Made by a program: the position numbers and the translations under genes
Shown here: piece by piece, positions 31,311 to 43,657 of the stretch
Numbering within the stretch: the stretch's first letter is position 1
Layout: each line of letters starts with the position of its first letter
Notes under the pieces: model-generated
The model's input: the letters and a program-made list of their open reading frames with translations, nothing else
The model's database searches: none
What the model was told of the DNA's origin: nothing
Assembly: GCA_031308135.1 (NCBI GenBank)
Contig: JAHLJT010003656.1
Span: forward strand, 48,738,335-48,802,334
DNA length: 64,000 nt
DNA from: Acheta domesticus
Taxonomy: Eukaryota; Arthropoda; Insecta; Orthoptera; Gryllidae
Reading direction: 5' to 3'

Positions 31311-31990
31311 GCTTCATAAATATGCGGCGCGGCGCCCTCGCCTGGCGGGGGCGGCGCGGGGGCGGCCCAGCGGGAGGGGCGAGGGGTAGGCGGGACGTGA
31401 AGGGATGCGGAGGGATGGGATGAAGATAAGAGGGGCGGAAAAGAGAAGAAGGAGGTGGCAGGCGGCGTAGGGCGGCTGGAGAGACGGGATGGGCGTGGTG
31501 GGGATGGGTAGAGGGAGGGGTTTGTGAGGGGAGGGATAGAAGGAGGGGTATATGAGGGGAGGAATAGAGCGAGGGGGCGTACGGAGAGGGGTAGAGGGAG
31601 GGAGTCGGCGTGGCGGTGACAGGAAGAGGGAGTGGGTGTGTGGGGGGGGATCGAGGGAGGTAGGGGGAGGGGTAGAGAGGTGGGCGGGGGCGGGGCGGAT
31701 AGGGGATGTGTGGAGTGGGCGTAAAGGAGCGGGGACGGGGATGAAGAGGAGGGGGCGGGGGTGCAGAGAGAGGGATGGGAGGGAAAGGGTTAAGGTAGGG
31801 TCGAGCAGGGAGGGGGGAATGAGGGAGGGGTGGGGCGGTGGCGAGGGGTTATGGTCGCGGCCTGAGCGCCCGACCGCGCAGACCGAAAGCGACGAAGGAG
31901 CGGCACCGGCACGCGTTCTGCAGACGGGGGCGCCACTCTTTAAAGTTGATTTACAAGCGGTTACGGCGTGCGTTGAAACATACGTGTGGA
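31311..31990. other. Strongly G-skewed GC island
   Basis: About 600 bp in which the plus strand is almost all G and A with some C (GGGAGGGGTAGAGAGGTGGG and the like), then a (GA)n stretch at 31995-32045. ORFs of 171 codons (plus) and 255 codons (minus) are low-complexity products. The skew is opposite to the 7-8 kb island. Confidence 0.65.
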
Positions 31991-32082
31991 TGTGCGAGAG
32001 AGAGAGCGAGACAGAGACAGAGCGACAGAGAGAGAGAATGAGAGAGGTAGTAGCAATGCGGAAGTAAAATGCTTCCAGCATT

Positions 32083-32947
32083 TGTTAGGGTGTAGTGCTC
32101 TCTTTACTTCTTGGGATGAGTAACCGTTGGCTCGAAGAACATTTTCCAGATGACCGAGTTCTTGGTGCACGTTGCTTTCTTCGCATATGCGTCTGGCGCG
32201 GTGGACAAGTGTCTTCATCATTGCCCTCTTCTGGCTTGGGTGGTGGTTCGACATTTATTCAGATATCGGTCCGTGTGGGTGACTTTCCGGAATACTTTGT
32301 GGCCCAGGGATCAGTCTTCCTCCTTGTTGACAAGTACTTCAAGAAAAGGTAGTTGTCCATTTTGTCTCTTTCAACAGTAAATTGAATACGGGGGTGAATG
32401 CTATTCAGATGTTGTTGAAACTCCTCTAATGTTTCTTCCCCGTGACTCCAAATGATGAAGGTGTCATCTACGTAGCGCAACCAACACTTGGGTTTGCGCG
32501 GCGCGGTATTTAGCGCTATAGCCTCGAAGTTTTCCATGTATAGGTTGGCCACAATCGGACTCAGCGGGTTCCCCATGGCTACCCCATCTTCCTGTTCATA
32601 GGACTCCGCATTCCATAGAAAATAGGTCGTAGTGAGCACATGGTGAAAAAGTCCCGTGATGTCATCTGGGAAAAGCTTTCGTAGCAAAGCTAATGTTTCA
32701 GCGACTGGAACCATGGTGAAAAGCTATTCTACATCAAAGATGACGAGTACATCGCCTGGTTGTATTATCAGAGTCGTCAGTTTTTCCACAAAATGCGCCG
32801 AATCCTTGATGAAAGTCTTGGTCCTACCTATGTGCGGTCGAAGCAAAGAGCAAAGATACTTCGATAATGAGTACATAGGGGAGCCAATTGCGCTGACGAT
32901 GGGCCGCAACGGAATTTCCTGTTTGCGAATTTTCGGTATTCCGGAAG
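32083..32947 (-). pseudogene. Penelope-like element reverse transcriptase fragment
   Basis: From right to left on the minus strand: GIPKIRKQEIPLRPIVSAIG (RT entry motif), SKYLCSLLRPHIGRT, VIFDVE-stop-LFTMVPVAETL (first catalytic Asp region, with a TAG at 32724-32726), EQEDGVAMGNPLSPIVANLY (fingers), CWLRYVDDTFIIWSHGEE (YVDD catalytic box), HLNSIHPRIQFTVER, then frameshifts near 32305 and 32250 and SNHHPSQKRAMMKTLVHRAR to RALHPNK at 32083. This wording is that of Penelope-like retroelements, not LINEs or LTR elements. The GIY-YIG endonuclease that normally follows is missing: similarity ends at 32083. One stop and two frameshifts show it is dead but fairly young. Confidence 0.85.
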
Positions 32948-32949
32948 AA

Positions 32950-33002
32950 GAATAACGCATAATCAAGAAATCTGAAGCAATAGCGCCCAGACTCTATGGG
33001 TT
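32950..33002 (+). pseudogene. Inverted 5' piece of the Penelope-like element
   Basis: On the plus strand, IIKKSEAIAPRLYGL is encoded at 32959-33003. APRLYGLPKI is the continuous motif in Penelope-like RTs; here APRLYG lies on the plus strand while PKIRKQ lies next to it on the minus strand. The coding sequence is therefore inverted exactly between these two motifs. Confidence 0.6.
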
Positions 33003-36000
33003 ACTCAATGCACTGGCGCCAGTGTACACAACGTATCTGACAGATATCTCGCAGCGCAGCGATCACGTTTCAGCATGCTCACGGAAAATGACTCATTGAA
33101 AAAATAAAAATAGAAGGCCAGATGTTCTCAGAAAAGTACAATGAAGGAATACACGAAATATCAGACGCCTAATGCTTCGCGATAATTCAGGAACACAAAA
33201 TTGCCCTGTCTTGAATCTCACAGATCTATTGCGAGCACTCCGGGGCTAACCCACAAATCGCCATTTATGGATAATTTTATAAACTTTTAGAATTCACACA
33301 TATTCGACCTATCTTGTCTTACTGAAACGTTTTAAAATTTTTGGGTATTTATTGGTACAATTTGCCCCACGTTCGGCAAGCCATTTTGAAACTTTTTTAT
33401 ATGCACCTCATTTCATAAGGGAATTTACTACAAATTGAGCAAGACCTTTTGCAAACGTTTCTTACAAATGTTTGAAAATATTTCGAATTTAATAAATTTA
33501 ATTTTAATTGTGTTTTACGAATGCCCGGCTTCAAAATTCTTATATAGTTGAGTGATACGTGGGGTGACAGCCCATTCCGTACATAGTGGATATTCTCTTA
33601 TTCTGTAAAAAATAAGATGGTTAGTCTGTGAAGACAACTATTAAATAAACAGCCTTTTTTCAATAAAATGTTTGCATTGTTTATTCCAGCTTCGAACATT
33701 CCTGAGTACTAAAATTTATATTGCAGAATTTGCATCGACTCAATATGGCTACCCTTTATCCTCATTGTAAATAAGCCACGCCATTTCCAAATTGTCATTT
33801 CCGGGTTCAAATGCCCTAACAGTTAATGTTACTGATGATGGTAATGTTATAAGATGGTTTTATTTTTATTTTTTCGTATACATACGTATTTTCTTAGTAT
33901 AGAGATAGTTATGTATTGCTGCTTAAAATCAATTTCGAGATTTCAACGAAAATACGCGTTTTGAGGTTACCTGATACCGGACAAGTGTTTTTTTTAAACG
34001 TTCATCCATCTGTCCGTTCGTATGTGCTAGCACCTAAACTTCCAGCGACCAGACGAGGCGAGCGGAGGTTTCAGCTACCCGGTGCAGTGCAGTCAGCGAG
34101 CTTCGAGTTTGTGTACGGAGACGCCCGAAAGATCTACGGGGGAGGCTGAGCGGCCGCTCTCCACAGCTCAGAACTGGAGTTAAGCATGTCTTAACTGTCG
34201 AAGTCTATTGATTACAACACGCGAAGGAAATGTAATTTTAGCGATATCCAGATTTCATTTCATATTTGTCTGATAATTCTATGTAAACTATATGTTGCCT
34301 CTGGCCAATTTTCGAAGAAAATTGTATTTTTATTCTTTGTTTCCTTTTTTATTACAAAAAAATTCATTTAACAATGTGAATATGCATTCGGGAACATATT
34401 TTGTGTTCGCAAAACGAAGTTGAAATTGAAAACTTTGAAATTGTCATTGAAAATTTGGCCGGAGACAATATATAAAATCCTGATTTTATTTATTTTGCTT
34501 TTTCAATCGTTTTGCGCACTACATTGATATTATGAAACAATTATGAAGAACGGATTTGATACGTTTGCATGTTTTAGGTATCTTTATTATTTTGTATTCT
34601 ACATTCGCTGTTTTCTGCCGCAGTAATACAATACCTTCTCTTACTAGTAAGAACTACGTAGTAAGAAAGTAGAAAGGCGAGAAAATGTAGAAGATTTTCT
34701 GTAATATTTCTCCTTAAAACTATAACTCATATCATGAATTTGATAAAGCAGAAGAAAAAATCTTTAAGTAATAGATATCTTCGAAATGTAATGCAGTCCT
34801 CGTTCCTATTTTCCTTGAAGACCGATGGTAATTATACACACGCAGTCCACAAATATTAATTTTGAGGTGAAAGCAGAAAAACATGTCACTACCATTCACG
34901 CAAAGTTGCAAACTCATTAATATTTTATGAGCATCTATTGAATGAGCATCTAGTCAGTGATGGAATGGAGCAAATTGTTATGGAAACTGGATTGGAAATG
35001 GGGTTCGAGGAATAAGAGAGGATAACCCTCGTAAAACATGCTACAAATACTGTATGAGCTGGAAATTTTACACAGTAGAATACGCAATGATTTAAACTAA
35101 CAATAATGTTTGCAACGAATCAATAAAAGCGGTGGTGCACTGTTTGACGTTTCACTTGGCAGCATTCAGAACGTTTTGCGGAGTGCCGCATAAACGTGCT
35201 ATCTCGCCCTACATCGAATCGTCATGTTTGAATGTGGTCTGCATTGAACCAACCGAACAAGAAATCATGTATTTGTTATTCAAAATATTCAACGCTAAGT
35301 TCTGGATCAATATGGCCTTTGTACATGTAATATTGCATATTTTACATTCTACACGAACTCTCTTCTCTTACATTAATAATCACTCACGTCTATCTTTGTT
35401 GGGAGATACCGTACTAAACCTATCATGCAGACGAAGGAGAGGGGTGATGTATTGCTGAGATACATGAGAAACTACAGCACGAGCAGGCACAACATCGTGA
35501 AATTTGCATTATAATTATTAATTTGAATTTTATTATCCCTACTTTATACTACAAGAAGGGATATTCATTCAAACTATGACCACTTGGCAAAAAGGAGGAA
35601 AATGAACTGTTTATTTAATCTACCAAAAAGGAGATCGTTTTTTATCGCACTGGGCTTCATTTATAGAAGGTGAGTCATTTTGATTAAAAAAAGAAACAGG
35701 CTAGCGAGTTCTGAACAATGAGGTAAACAAATGTTTCTAATGTCTTACGTCGAAAATTTAATTTGGGTCCACTATTAAAGAGTTTAATTTTATTTGGAAC
35801 AAAATATGGAAAACGTCTGTTACATTATAGATGATCACTTCACTGAAATCATAACAAAACTATTACTGACCATGTATTCGTGTCAACAATCCTCTTTGAG
35901 AACTACAAAATTTCTGATTATTGTCAAGCACACTTATATTGAAGGTTTCTAAGTATTAAAATAACTTTACATTTCAAATCACAACACAATTTAAATTCGT

Positions 36001-36424
36001 CGGGTAATTTTCTGATATTGAAGTAATTTGTGTGTCTCACGAATTATGTCAATGTCTTATAACTCAAGAGGATCCGTTGCGAAGTGATCTAATCACAACA
36101 GACAATAACTAGTGGCCTACATCAGCAACAATCCTGCTATGGGTGTGTACAAAATGGAATTCTGGAGCAGAAACAATTAGCTTTCGTGAAATGGCAGCTT
36201 CTTTCCTACTTGTCGTATGACGTCAACTTCGTTCTAAGCAGTGACGCATGAGCATAAACCAAATTTAAGAAATTGCGGATTAATAAGATCACTTAAATGC
36301 CTTTTTGTACCAAAAACCAAACTGTTGCATTGCTTTTGTATTTTTACAGTATCCTAGTGACTGCTTAGTTTTTATCGCTTCAAATCATACTAGAGTTCTC
36401 ACAACAAGTAACTCTAACTTATAA
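33003..36424. other. AT-rich intergenic DNA, nothing recognised
   Basis: 3.4 kb with no supported gene. A GC-richer spot at 34040-34165 lies in a 77-codon plus ORF (33916-34149) whose product I do not recognise. A 108-codon plus ORF (35132-35458) also has no recognisable domain. No tandem repeats of note. Confidence 0.35.
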
Positions 36425-36953
36425 ATCTTATATATAAAATTCTCGTGTCACAGTTTTAGTTACCATACTCCTCCGCAACGGCTTGACAGATTTTGATGAA
36501 ATTTTATGTGTATATTCAGTAGGTATGAGAATAGGTTGTTATCTATTTTTTATGCCCCTTAGTGGTAAGGGTGGTCCACCCAAATTTTTCTTAATTTTTC
36601 GGACTAAACTTTTTAGGCAACTCACTACACACGGTATGTATTTCACACAGAGGTGTATTTCACACACGGTATGTATTTCACCCACGGCGTTTTTCTTAAT
36701 TTTGCACCTGCTCAGCGACGTGCAGAATCTGCTGCTAAATGTGAATAACACGGGGAAAGAGAGAGAGAAAGAGAGAGGTGAGACGGAGAAAGAGACACGA
36801 ATAAAGAGAGAGACACGGAGAAAGAGAGAGAGATGGAGAAAGAGAGACGGAGAAAGAGAGAGAAACACGGAGAAATAGAGAGAGCCGGGGAAAGAGAAAG
36901 GGAAGGAGAAAGAGAGATATAGGGGCAGAACAACGTCTGCCGGGGTCAGTTAG
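36425..36953 (+). mobile_element. Helentron-like non-autonomous element (HINE), copy A
   Basis: The left part, TATATATAAAATTCTCGTGTC through CTCCTCCGCAACGGCTTGAC and TTTTGATGAAATTTTATGTG, matches a 5' segment I know from insect Helitron/Helentron-type elements. The right part ends GCAGAACAACGTCTGCC-GGGG-TCAGTTAG (36924-36953), with a short hairpin (GCAGA...TCTGC) before the end. Between them lies a purine-rich (GAGA/GACGGAGA) array at 36755-36920. Rep/helicase coding is absent. Assignment relies on recalled family wording, so it is moderate. Confidence 0.5.
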
Positions 36954-37745
36954 AAAAATGTTTGTCTCCGCGAAACATCGTTGCGTTAGGTTTGAGGACT
37001 CTTAAGCATATTAGATACTAATATATCATTAATACTATAATAAGAAGGAAAAATGGCAATTACTATTTGACTGCAGGTAAAAATGACATTGGGACTAGGA
37101 ACATTAATCTTAAATAAACAGTTTTAATAATTTGTGATGTTTGGTTCCGCGAAATCTTTAATTAGTCTTCATTAATTAATGTTTAGTTAGCCTTCGAAAG
37201 TTGCTATTAAATTCTCGAATGTACAAAATGGAAAGTAAGTTCATTGTTTAACAGCTAAAAATGTGTACATGTTTTTTATAATGAATTTTTAAATGATTGT
37301 CCTTTAGAGAAGATTTATTTATTACTTTCTCCTGCCGTCTTTTAATATGTTTGAGTTAAAGATTTTCGTTGTTACTGCCATTTAGTGCAACAATAGGTAA
37401 AGAGAACCCTGATTGATTTACATGATGTAATAATGTAATTATCACGTGATCAGTATCTCCGCCGGGCGTCTATCGGCGTCACTTCTGACCAATGTTGCCA
37501 GATGTACAGCATTTCCGCAGTGTTGCCAGATGTACCTAATCCGCAACCCGCATTAAGCTATGCGGATGCCAAAAAAAATCTGCATTTCCATGATAGTGGA
37601 TTAAAATCCATTTTTTATCGTTAGATGTCCCGCTAACAATGGTTGACAAAGTTTGAATGTTCAAAATGCTGTCTCTCTTTATACGATTACAGTAGAAAGC
37701 AATAAGACACCAATCATCTACCAATCATTAGGGCTTTAACCAGTT
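36954..37745. other. AT-rich DNA with one short duplication
   Basis: GTTGCCAGATGTAC occurs twice, at about 37493 and 37522. Nothing else recognised. Confidence 0.35.
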
Positions 37746-37873
37746 GCCGTATTCGAAAATTGATGACCAAGCACCAAGGTGTTGTCGTGAACTCCGTCTT
37801 TTATTGTCTTACAGTTAGAGATTCAGAGAACAAATAGGTGACAACACATTGGTTAGTCGTTTTCGAATACGCC
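37746..37873. mobile_element. Small MITE, 128 bp, with TIRs
   Basis: GCCGTATTCGAAAATTGATG on the left and the reverse complement GGCGTATTCGAAAACGACTA on the right form inverted termini; GTGTTGTC / GACAACAC pair further in. No coding capacity. Confidence 0.65.
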
Positions 37874-40729
37874 AAATAAGAATACGGAACATCGTTCAGA
37901 TTCTCACTACGTTTACTCAAGCCGGAGAAATGCACTTCGCGGATATTGAAATTAAAAATGTTGAAATTACGTTAGTCGGCTTCATATTAAACTGAGATTA
38001 AAAATAAATTGAAAGTGCGTTTACAACACAAATACTGATATTTTATATTTTTAATTTCTTGGGTGAATCAAGAATATTATATACAAGGTGTCCAGAAGCT
38101 CCCGTTACAAAAAAAATACCCCAAATTCTGTGTTGCACGTCATGAAAAATGGCAGGTTCAGTTTTTCCGAAAAAAATTTTCTCTTTGAGAAAATTGAGTT
38201 TAAAAGTCACTTCCGGGCAGCGAAATTCAAACCGGCCGCTACGACACTGCAGACGGCGGGATCTCCTTCTGTGCTGAGCATAAATATATATCATGCAAGT
38301 AATCTGACACCTTTACGAAATTTTATTTTATTAAATTATTACAGGTATCAATCTGTGCTCACCACATGCATGACCGCTTGCAACAATCAATTGAAAAACG
38401 ATTTCTTATGGCAAGCAAACTCAGTGAAGAGTAAGTTATATTTTATCGAGAAGGAGGTTATAATAAAAAAGCGATCATATTTTGAGAATCACTGCTCTGA
38501 TTGGTTTACATGGGCTGTATTCGGGAAAAAGTCTTGTCTTCATTTGGAAAGTAGGCAAATTAAAAACATATCTATAGATTTCCTTTTAGAAGAAAAGTAA
38601 TTAAAAATTGCAACAAAATTCAATCAATTTCCCTAATTAAATCTGTGGCGAAATTTCCAAACGTAAATCTTTATATCGGGATATTTTTAAAGAAGTGCTT
38701 TTACGATTTTTTAGTTTACGAATTTAAAGCTTGCTGTTTTTGTTGTAGGGCCTACATGTCTCAAGAGAAAAATCATTAGAACCCTTTGCAAAATCAGAAA
38801 TGGAATTGTAATATGGTTCTCACATTTAATGGAAAGGCTTTACTTGAACTTTCCCCTTTATATTAGCTCTCATATGACAGTTCACTGAATTTTATGATCT
38901 CGAGCTACGACCTTTAATACATTTGTATAAATATTGGCAGCAGAGGCACCAAAAATCCATTTCAAAGCTCATAATTTTATTCTTCCTTTTAGTAGGGAAG
39001 CTCTCACTCCAATTTAATTTCAGTAACGACTTTTTCTCGCGAATCACCAGATTCAGTAATAAAACAATTTTCATGTTAAAATCTAGTCAAAAGCACTACA
39101 TTTATTTCTGAAAATGAATTCCCGGAGTAGCGGAGTTTTATAGAATTCCATACGGTAGACAACACTATCCAATTAACATTTTGAGCAAAAACTAATGGTA
39201 AACGGCATCAGCTTCTCGAAACTTCGTATTTTACCACGCACTTCTGACACAGTACGTGTTTCTAATTTAAAAAATTAATTAAATCCATTAATATATCTTG
39301 TTGAGCAGTAATTGATATTATTCGTATTTCCGAATCGAACTTTTAAAATAATAAAAAATCCAAGTTAGTTAACTGACGTGTGTTTAGTAGAATGCAAGAA
39401 CTTCTGGAACACAGCAAACATATTCTGTTGGCTACCAAACATTTTGTTATTACTATTATATTGATTATTAGCAACGTATTTGAACTCCTGTTTAGCTTTA
39501 TGGGTCTTTTACTATTTTGAATTATGCATTCAAAAATAAAATATTTGAACAATAAAAATAACTACAATATTTAACATGAAAATATTAATACATTAAATAT
39601 TACATCGTCATGCGAATGTTTTTCGAAGATTGCATTTGTAATTACTCTGAGTGATCTAAGTGATGGGTCAATTTTAAAAGTACTCGAAGTTAAATGTAAT
39701 GAAATAAAATTAGAAATGTGGTTGAAATAAATCGCGTCAGAAAGTGACGAATTTAAGAATGTGTACAAGAAGTCTTAAGAGTGCATTGTTGCCGAACAAT
39801 CAGTTAGACATTTTTTGTACCTCGACGATGTAGGCCTCATGGACAACAATATGCCTAAATATTTTCAAGTTTGAAGGAGTCATGCCATAATATCTACTTT
39901 TATCCATGGAACGGCCCAACGCTCTTACTTTCTTCTGAGGGAATGTGTAAAAATATGCGGTAATTCCTTCAGTCGTAGAGGCCAAACGTTCTCCTCAGCT
40001 CACAGCAAGAGAGGGCACGTCTGAAGCGTCTAATTTAACGTCATCAACCATTTTTTATTTTATTAATTTTAGGTCGCTTTGAAACATCTGTGGTAATTAG
40101 CGACCAGTGTTGATTTATTCTAAAGATACATTTCGTTTTTAAATTTAGAGTAAACAGAAGTAATAACAATAAACAGAAATATGAAGTACAGTAAATTTTG
40201 TAATTATTCAGATCATATTATCTAATCCAGTCTATTCACAATTCAGGCGAGTGCGCTTCTTTGCATCTCCTGACTTTGAACATTCACGCTGATTCCTGCG
40301 TGAACTACGCAGCTCGCACACACTGGGAAGGCAGTTTTAAAATAACTTAAAGTAAAAGACACGAAACACACCAATCGTGTAAAAATATGCATATATTCTT
40401 GTTGAATCAACAGTACACTTAAAAACAAGAACAAGGCGGGGCGGACCTGCCTCCGCAACTAGCAACTAACGACTAACGACTAACAACTCGACCCCGGCCG
40501 GCCACAATGCGCTCCCCTCCGCCCCTCCCCTCCTTGACGTCGACGTCACTTTCTGAACGTGATAAGAAAGGAGGGGCGAGGAGAGTGCACGGAAAAAGCA
40601 ACAATCTTAAACACAGTCAAATTAAGATAAGTTAAAATTGATTCGAAACCTTCTATTGAATTAGATATTTCATAAATTTCGTTCTTGATGCCAAGAGAGT
40701 TTCGTAGATTTTGGAAACGGGAACACTAT
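37874..40729. other. AT-rich intergenic DNA
   Basis: AGGTGTCCAGAAGCTCCC at about 38087 is the kind of terminus seen in some insect MITEs, but no partner end was found. The 170-codon plus ORF starting at 38088 overlaps it and looks accidental. A GC-rich spot at 40490-40600 includes TTGACGTCGACGTCAC, a palindromic CRE-like motif, and CCCCTCCGCCCCTCCCC. Confidence 0.35.
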
Positions 40730-41166
40730 ACAGGTTGTCCCACCAACTATGGACCACCCCCATAACTTCTAAACGGTTCAAGATTTCGAAATGCAGTTTT
40801 CGATTAACAATGCGGAATCATGGGGCAAGTAACATGCCATAGAGAAATTGTCTATGACATTTTTAGTTTTCGATAAATTTAATCATATTTAATTTTTTAA
40901 ATAGAACTATATATTTTTTCCAGCAGCAATGTATAGATCATGAAATTCTTCTTTTCATGATCTATATGCTGCTACTGAAAAAATATATAGTTCCATTTAA
41001 AAAATCAAAGATGATTAAATTTCTCGAAAACTAAAAATTTTATTGACAAATTCTCTATGGCACGTTACTTGCCCCATGATTCCGCATTGTTAATCGAAAA
41101 CTGCATTTCGATATCCTGAACCCTTTAGAAGTTATGGGGTTGTCCATAGTTGGTGGGACACCCTGT
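40730..41166. mobile_element. 437-bp near-complete palindrome (foldback MITE)
   Basis: Left end ACAGGTTGTCCCACCAACTA and right end reading, in reverse complement, ACAGGGTGTCCCACCAACTA. The two ~210-bp arms match almost throughout (for example GAATCATGGGGCAAGTAACA on the left and its complement on the right), meeting at TTCATGATCTATA/TATAGATCATGAA with a loop of about 10 nt at 40950. A TA-rich border fits a Tc1/mariner-type target but is not decisive. Confidence 0.85.
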
Positions 41167-41359
41167 GTATACTTCGAGGATAATGTGTTCGACAATTCTT
41201 CATCCAGTTCCGTGAAATAAAGCGTGGGAATGTCGCCAACTGTGCAAACGACCACTGCGATTAACCAAATCGTTATATCCAAAAGTTGTACAAAATACAT
41301 TTCCAAATCAACGAAACATAAAAGTTGAAATGTGGGAATGCCTGGTCTTCCCGACAAGT

Positions 41360-41440
41360 ATGACAGTGTAGTATATGTGCGTGTATGGAATGGAAGAAGA
41401 AAGAAAGATCGCGCGGGTCCGTGGCCCGTTTGTTGGGTAT
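41360..41440 (-). mobile_element. SINE family A, copy 3 (fragment)
   Basis: GTGTAGTATATGTGCGTG and AAGATCGCGCGGGTCCGTGG-CCCGTTTGTTGGG match the central body of the 16075-16640 SINE. The flanks do not continue the match. Confidence 0.55.
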
Positions 41441-42560
41441 ACACTGCTCACAATATGAAGCGGAATTTGAAACTTTTCGTAAAAGCGGCGTTTTTTATTT
41501 ATACGTTTATGGCCCGGACTTGTGTGAAATTTGTGTGAATATCTAATACGATATAAATGCTTACACATCCTTGCCTGTAATTTAATCCCCATATTAACTA
41601 TAAATGTGAATCATCGTTGCAAACACGAACCAAATACAAGTTCCATAGAAGAAGAGTTGAGTTCTATAGAAGAAGAGAATAGTTTCCCCTCAATTTGTGG
41701 TCTGAAAACTAATTCTACAAAAATGTATAAAACAACTTGAAAATTTGATATAAAAAATTGAATTAATTTTGTTTGTCAGGAATCAATGAAACAATCACAT
41801 TAATTTGAAAATTAAAAGATATCCAAACATCACCATCACTCCTACTTCTATAATTCGTGTTATGCTTCATTCGATTGCTGTGAGTTCCTTTAAAAATCTG
41901 CCAAATCTAGAAAAAAAACTAGTTCACAACAGTGATGACGTATTTAGTTTACATCTTGGAAGGTTTCGTTCATTTGGCCGGTGGATAATCCATCTCTTCA
42001 CAGTGAACAGCAAACCGCTTCATTATGGCTGTTGATGGCCTTCACTCCATCCACGTGGCAGCCTCATGATGACGTAATCGAGACGCACGTTCCTGCTTCG
42101 ACGAGTGATGGACACATTAGGCGAGCATACCTAATTACCCCAATGCACAGCCACCCAAGGACCGTTTTGTCATTGCTTCCTGCTTGAGGATGGGTTTCTC
42201 CAATAAACAGAGTGTCCGAGAGGAAACGTCAAAACTTCGAAAATAAGCTGAGACAATTTTAAGCAAATTTTTTGTAATACTCTACTTAAATATTCCGAAT
42301 GATTGAGCCGCAATAAGCCCTCAAAAGTTGGTTTGTAAAACTGCGTTCTAGACAAAAATTTGTGTTGCAGAAGCACAGAAACACTCCAGAAGCATGTAAA
42401 TTGTTCATTATTTACAAAAGAAATTAGTATATTTGTTCAGAAAGAAAAATTAACACAGAAATAAAAAAGTAGTCGCATTGTGTAAATTGTTTCTTATAAA
42501 AGGGAAAAATCTTTAGTCTTTCCTTCGCGTCTTACATTTAGAGGAATAATAAGAAAACTG
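41441..42560. other. AT-rich DNA, nothing recognised
   Basis: A 15-bp direct duplication (ATAGAAGAAGAGTTGAG / ATAGAAGAAGAGAATAG) occurs at about 41645. No gene supported. Confidence 0.35.
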
Positions 42561-42564
42561 TTAT

Positions 42565-42836
42565 CTGTGGCGATCTCGGACGGAAGGATCGCGGGTTCGA
42601 GTCCCGCCTCTGGCATAGGTGTGGTTGTGTATGTCTGTATCTCGTCAATTCATCTTTCATGATCATCATCATTCCATATCATTCCATTTTCCATGACCCC
42701 AGGGCTAACAACCCTGGAGTAAAATTGGATTCAGCTTAATGCTGATGAATTACATGCACCTGCCACCGAGATAAAATTATGTTGTAACGGAGGAGGCAGT
42801 TATATGTAAAAAAAAGTTGTAACGGAGGAGGCAGAG
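42565..42836 (+). mobile_element. tRNA-derived SINE, family C
   Basis: GATCGCGGGTTCGAGTCCCGCCTCTGGCA at 42588-42616 (given here in parts: GGGTTCGAGTCCCG) is a perfect box B and T-arm. The 5' half of the tRNA is degraded. The body contains (CAT)n at 42660 and CCAGGGCTAACAACCCTGG, a hairpin. The end carries GTTGTAACGGAGGAGGCAG twice (42782 and 42818). Confidence 0.55.
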
Positions 42837-43145
42837 AAACAATATTGAATGCAAGAGTTTGGAAATCGAGATCAGTCGAATGTAGGGCGTAAAAGCACAA
42901 GTCGTCCCGATAGTTATCGGTGCTCTAGGATTTGTTCCGAAAAATTTGTGTAAGAGCTTGGCTAAACTTCCAGGTCATTCAAAAGTCTGGGAAGTGCCAG
43001 AAATTGCTTTATTTGGAACAGACTACATTTTGCGCAAAGTATTGTAGAGGCACGGACAGTCCCTAGATCTGCTCCTTAGGTAGCTAGTTGCAACGTGTAG
43101 ATTTTATTTTTAGCCGACTCATAATAATAATAATGTATATGATAA
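42837..43145. other. Nothing recognised
   Basis: No gene or repeat could be supported. Confidence 0.3.
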
Positions 43146-43657
43146 CTCTAAGAAAACCCGGCAGACGTTTTTCTGCCCTTCATCTCCCTCTTTCCCTTCC
43201 CATTGCTCTCTCACTGCCCATCCCTCTGTCACTCTGTCCCTGTCTGTCTCTGCCGCACTCTATCCCTCTCATTCACATTTAATTGCAGATTATGCACATC
43301 TCTAAGCATGTGTGGTAATATCGGGGAGCGCCGGACCAGCAAAAATGTAATAGAATATTCAGGAAGAGATCATTCTGTAGATTACGGCGGGAGAAACGTT
43401 TCTTTGAGACCATTTGCCTCAAAATTTTAGTTTTTAAAGGCCCTAGAACGCATCGTTTAGGAGTTATTTAGAAATAGAGACAAAATCGTGCCGAGTGTGT
43501 TGTGGGGTGCATTTGACGTGAATATTGTGTTTTGTTATGCAGCGTAGTGGAATTACAGCAGAATTAACCGCATATGATTAACCGCCTTCTCGGCGAAAAA
43601 ACACATAGGAGTGCCAAATTTCATGGTGATCGGTCCAATAGTGTCGGAGTTTTGCTC
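43146..43657 (-). mobile_element. Helentron-like non-autonomous element, copy B
   Basis: On the minus strand the 3' end reads GGGCAGAAAAACGTCTGCCG-GG, almost the same as copy A. Just before it is a purine-rich array (plus strand CT-rich, 43180-43265), again as in copy A. The 5' part reads CTCCGACACTATTGGACCGA and CATGAAATTTGGCAC, a diverged form of the copy A 5' block. It stops at the TTAA of the next element (43658). Confidence 0.45.

Noticed and set aside
31314..32081. 255-codon minus and 171-codon plus ORFs
   Set aside because: G-skewed low-complexity DNA plus a (GA)n array; no motif and overlapping opposite frames.
38088..38600. 170-codon plus-strand ORF as a host gene
   Set aside because: Starts in a MITE-like terminus and has no recognisable domain; Lys/Asn/Phe-rich as expected from AT-rich DNA.
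42570..42616. A functional tRNA gene
   Set aside because: Only the 3' half is tRNA-like; the D-arm half is degraded.
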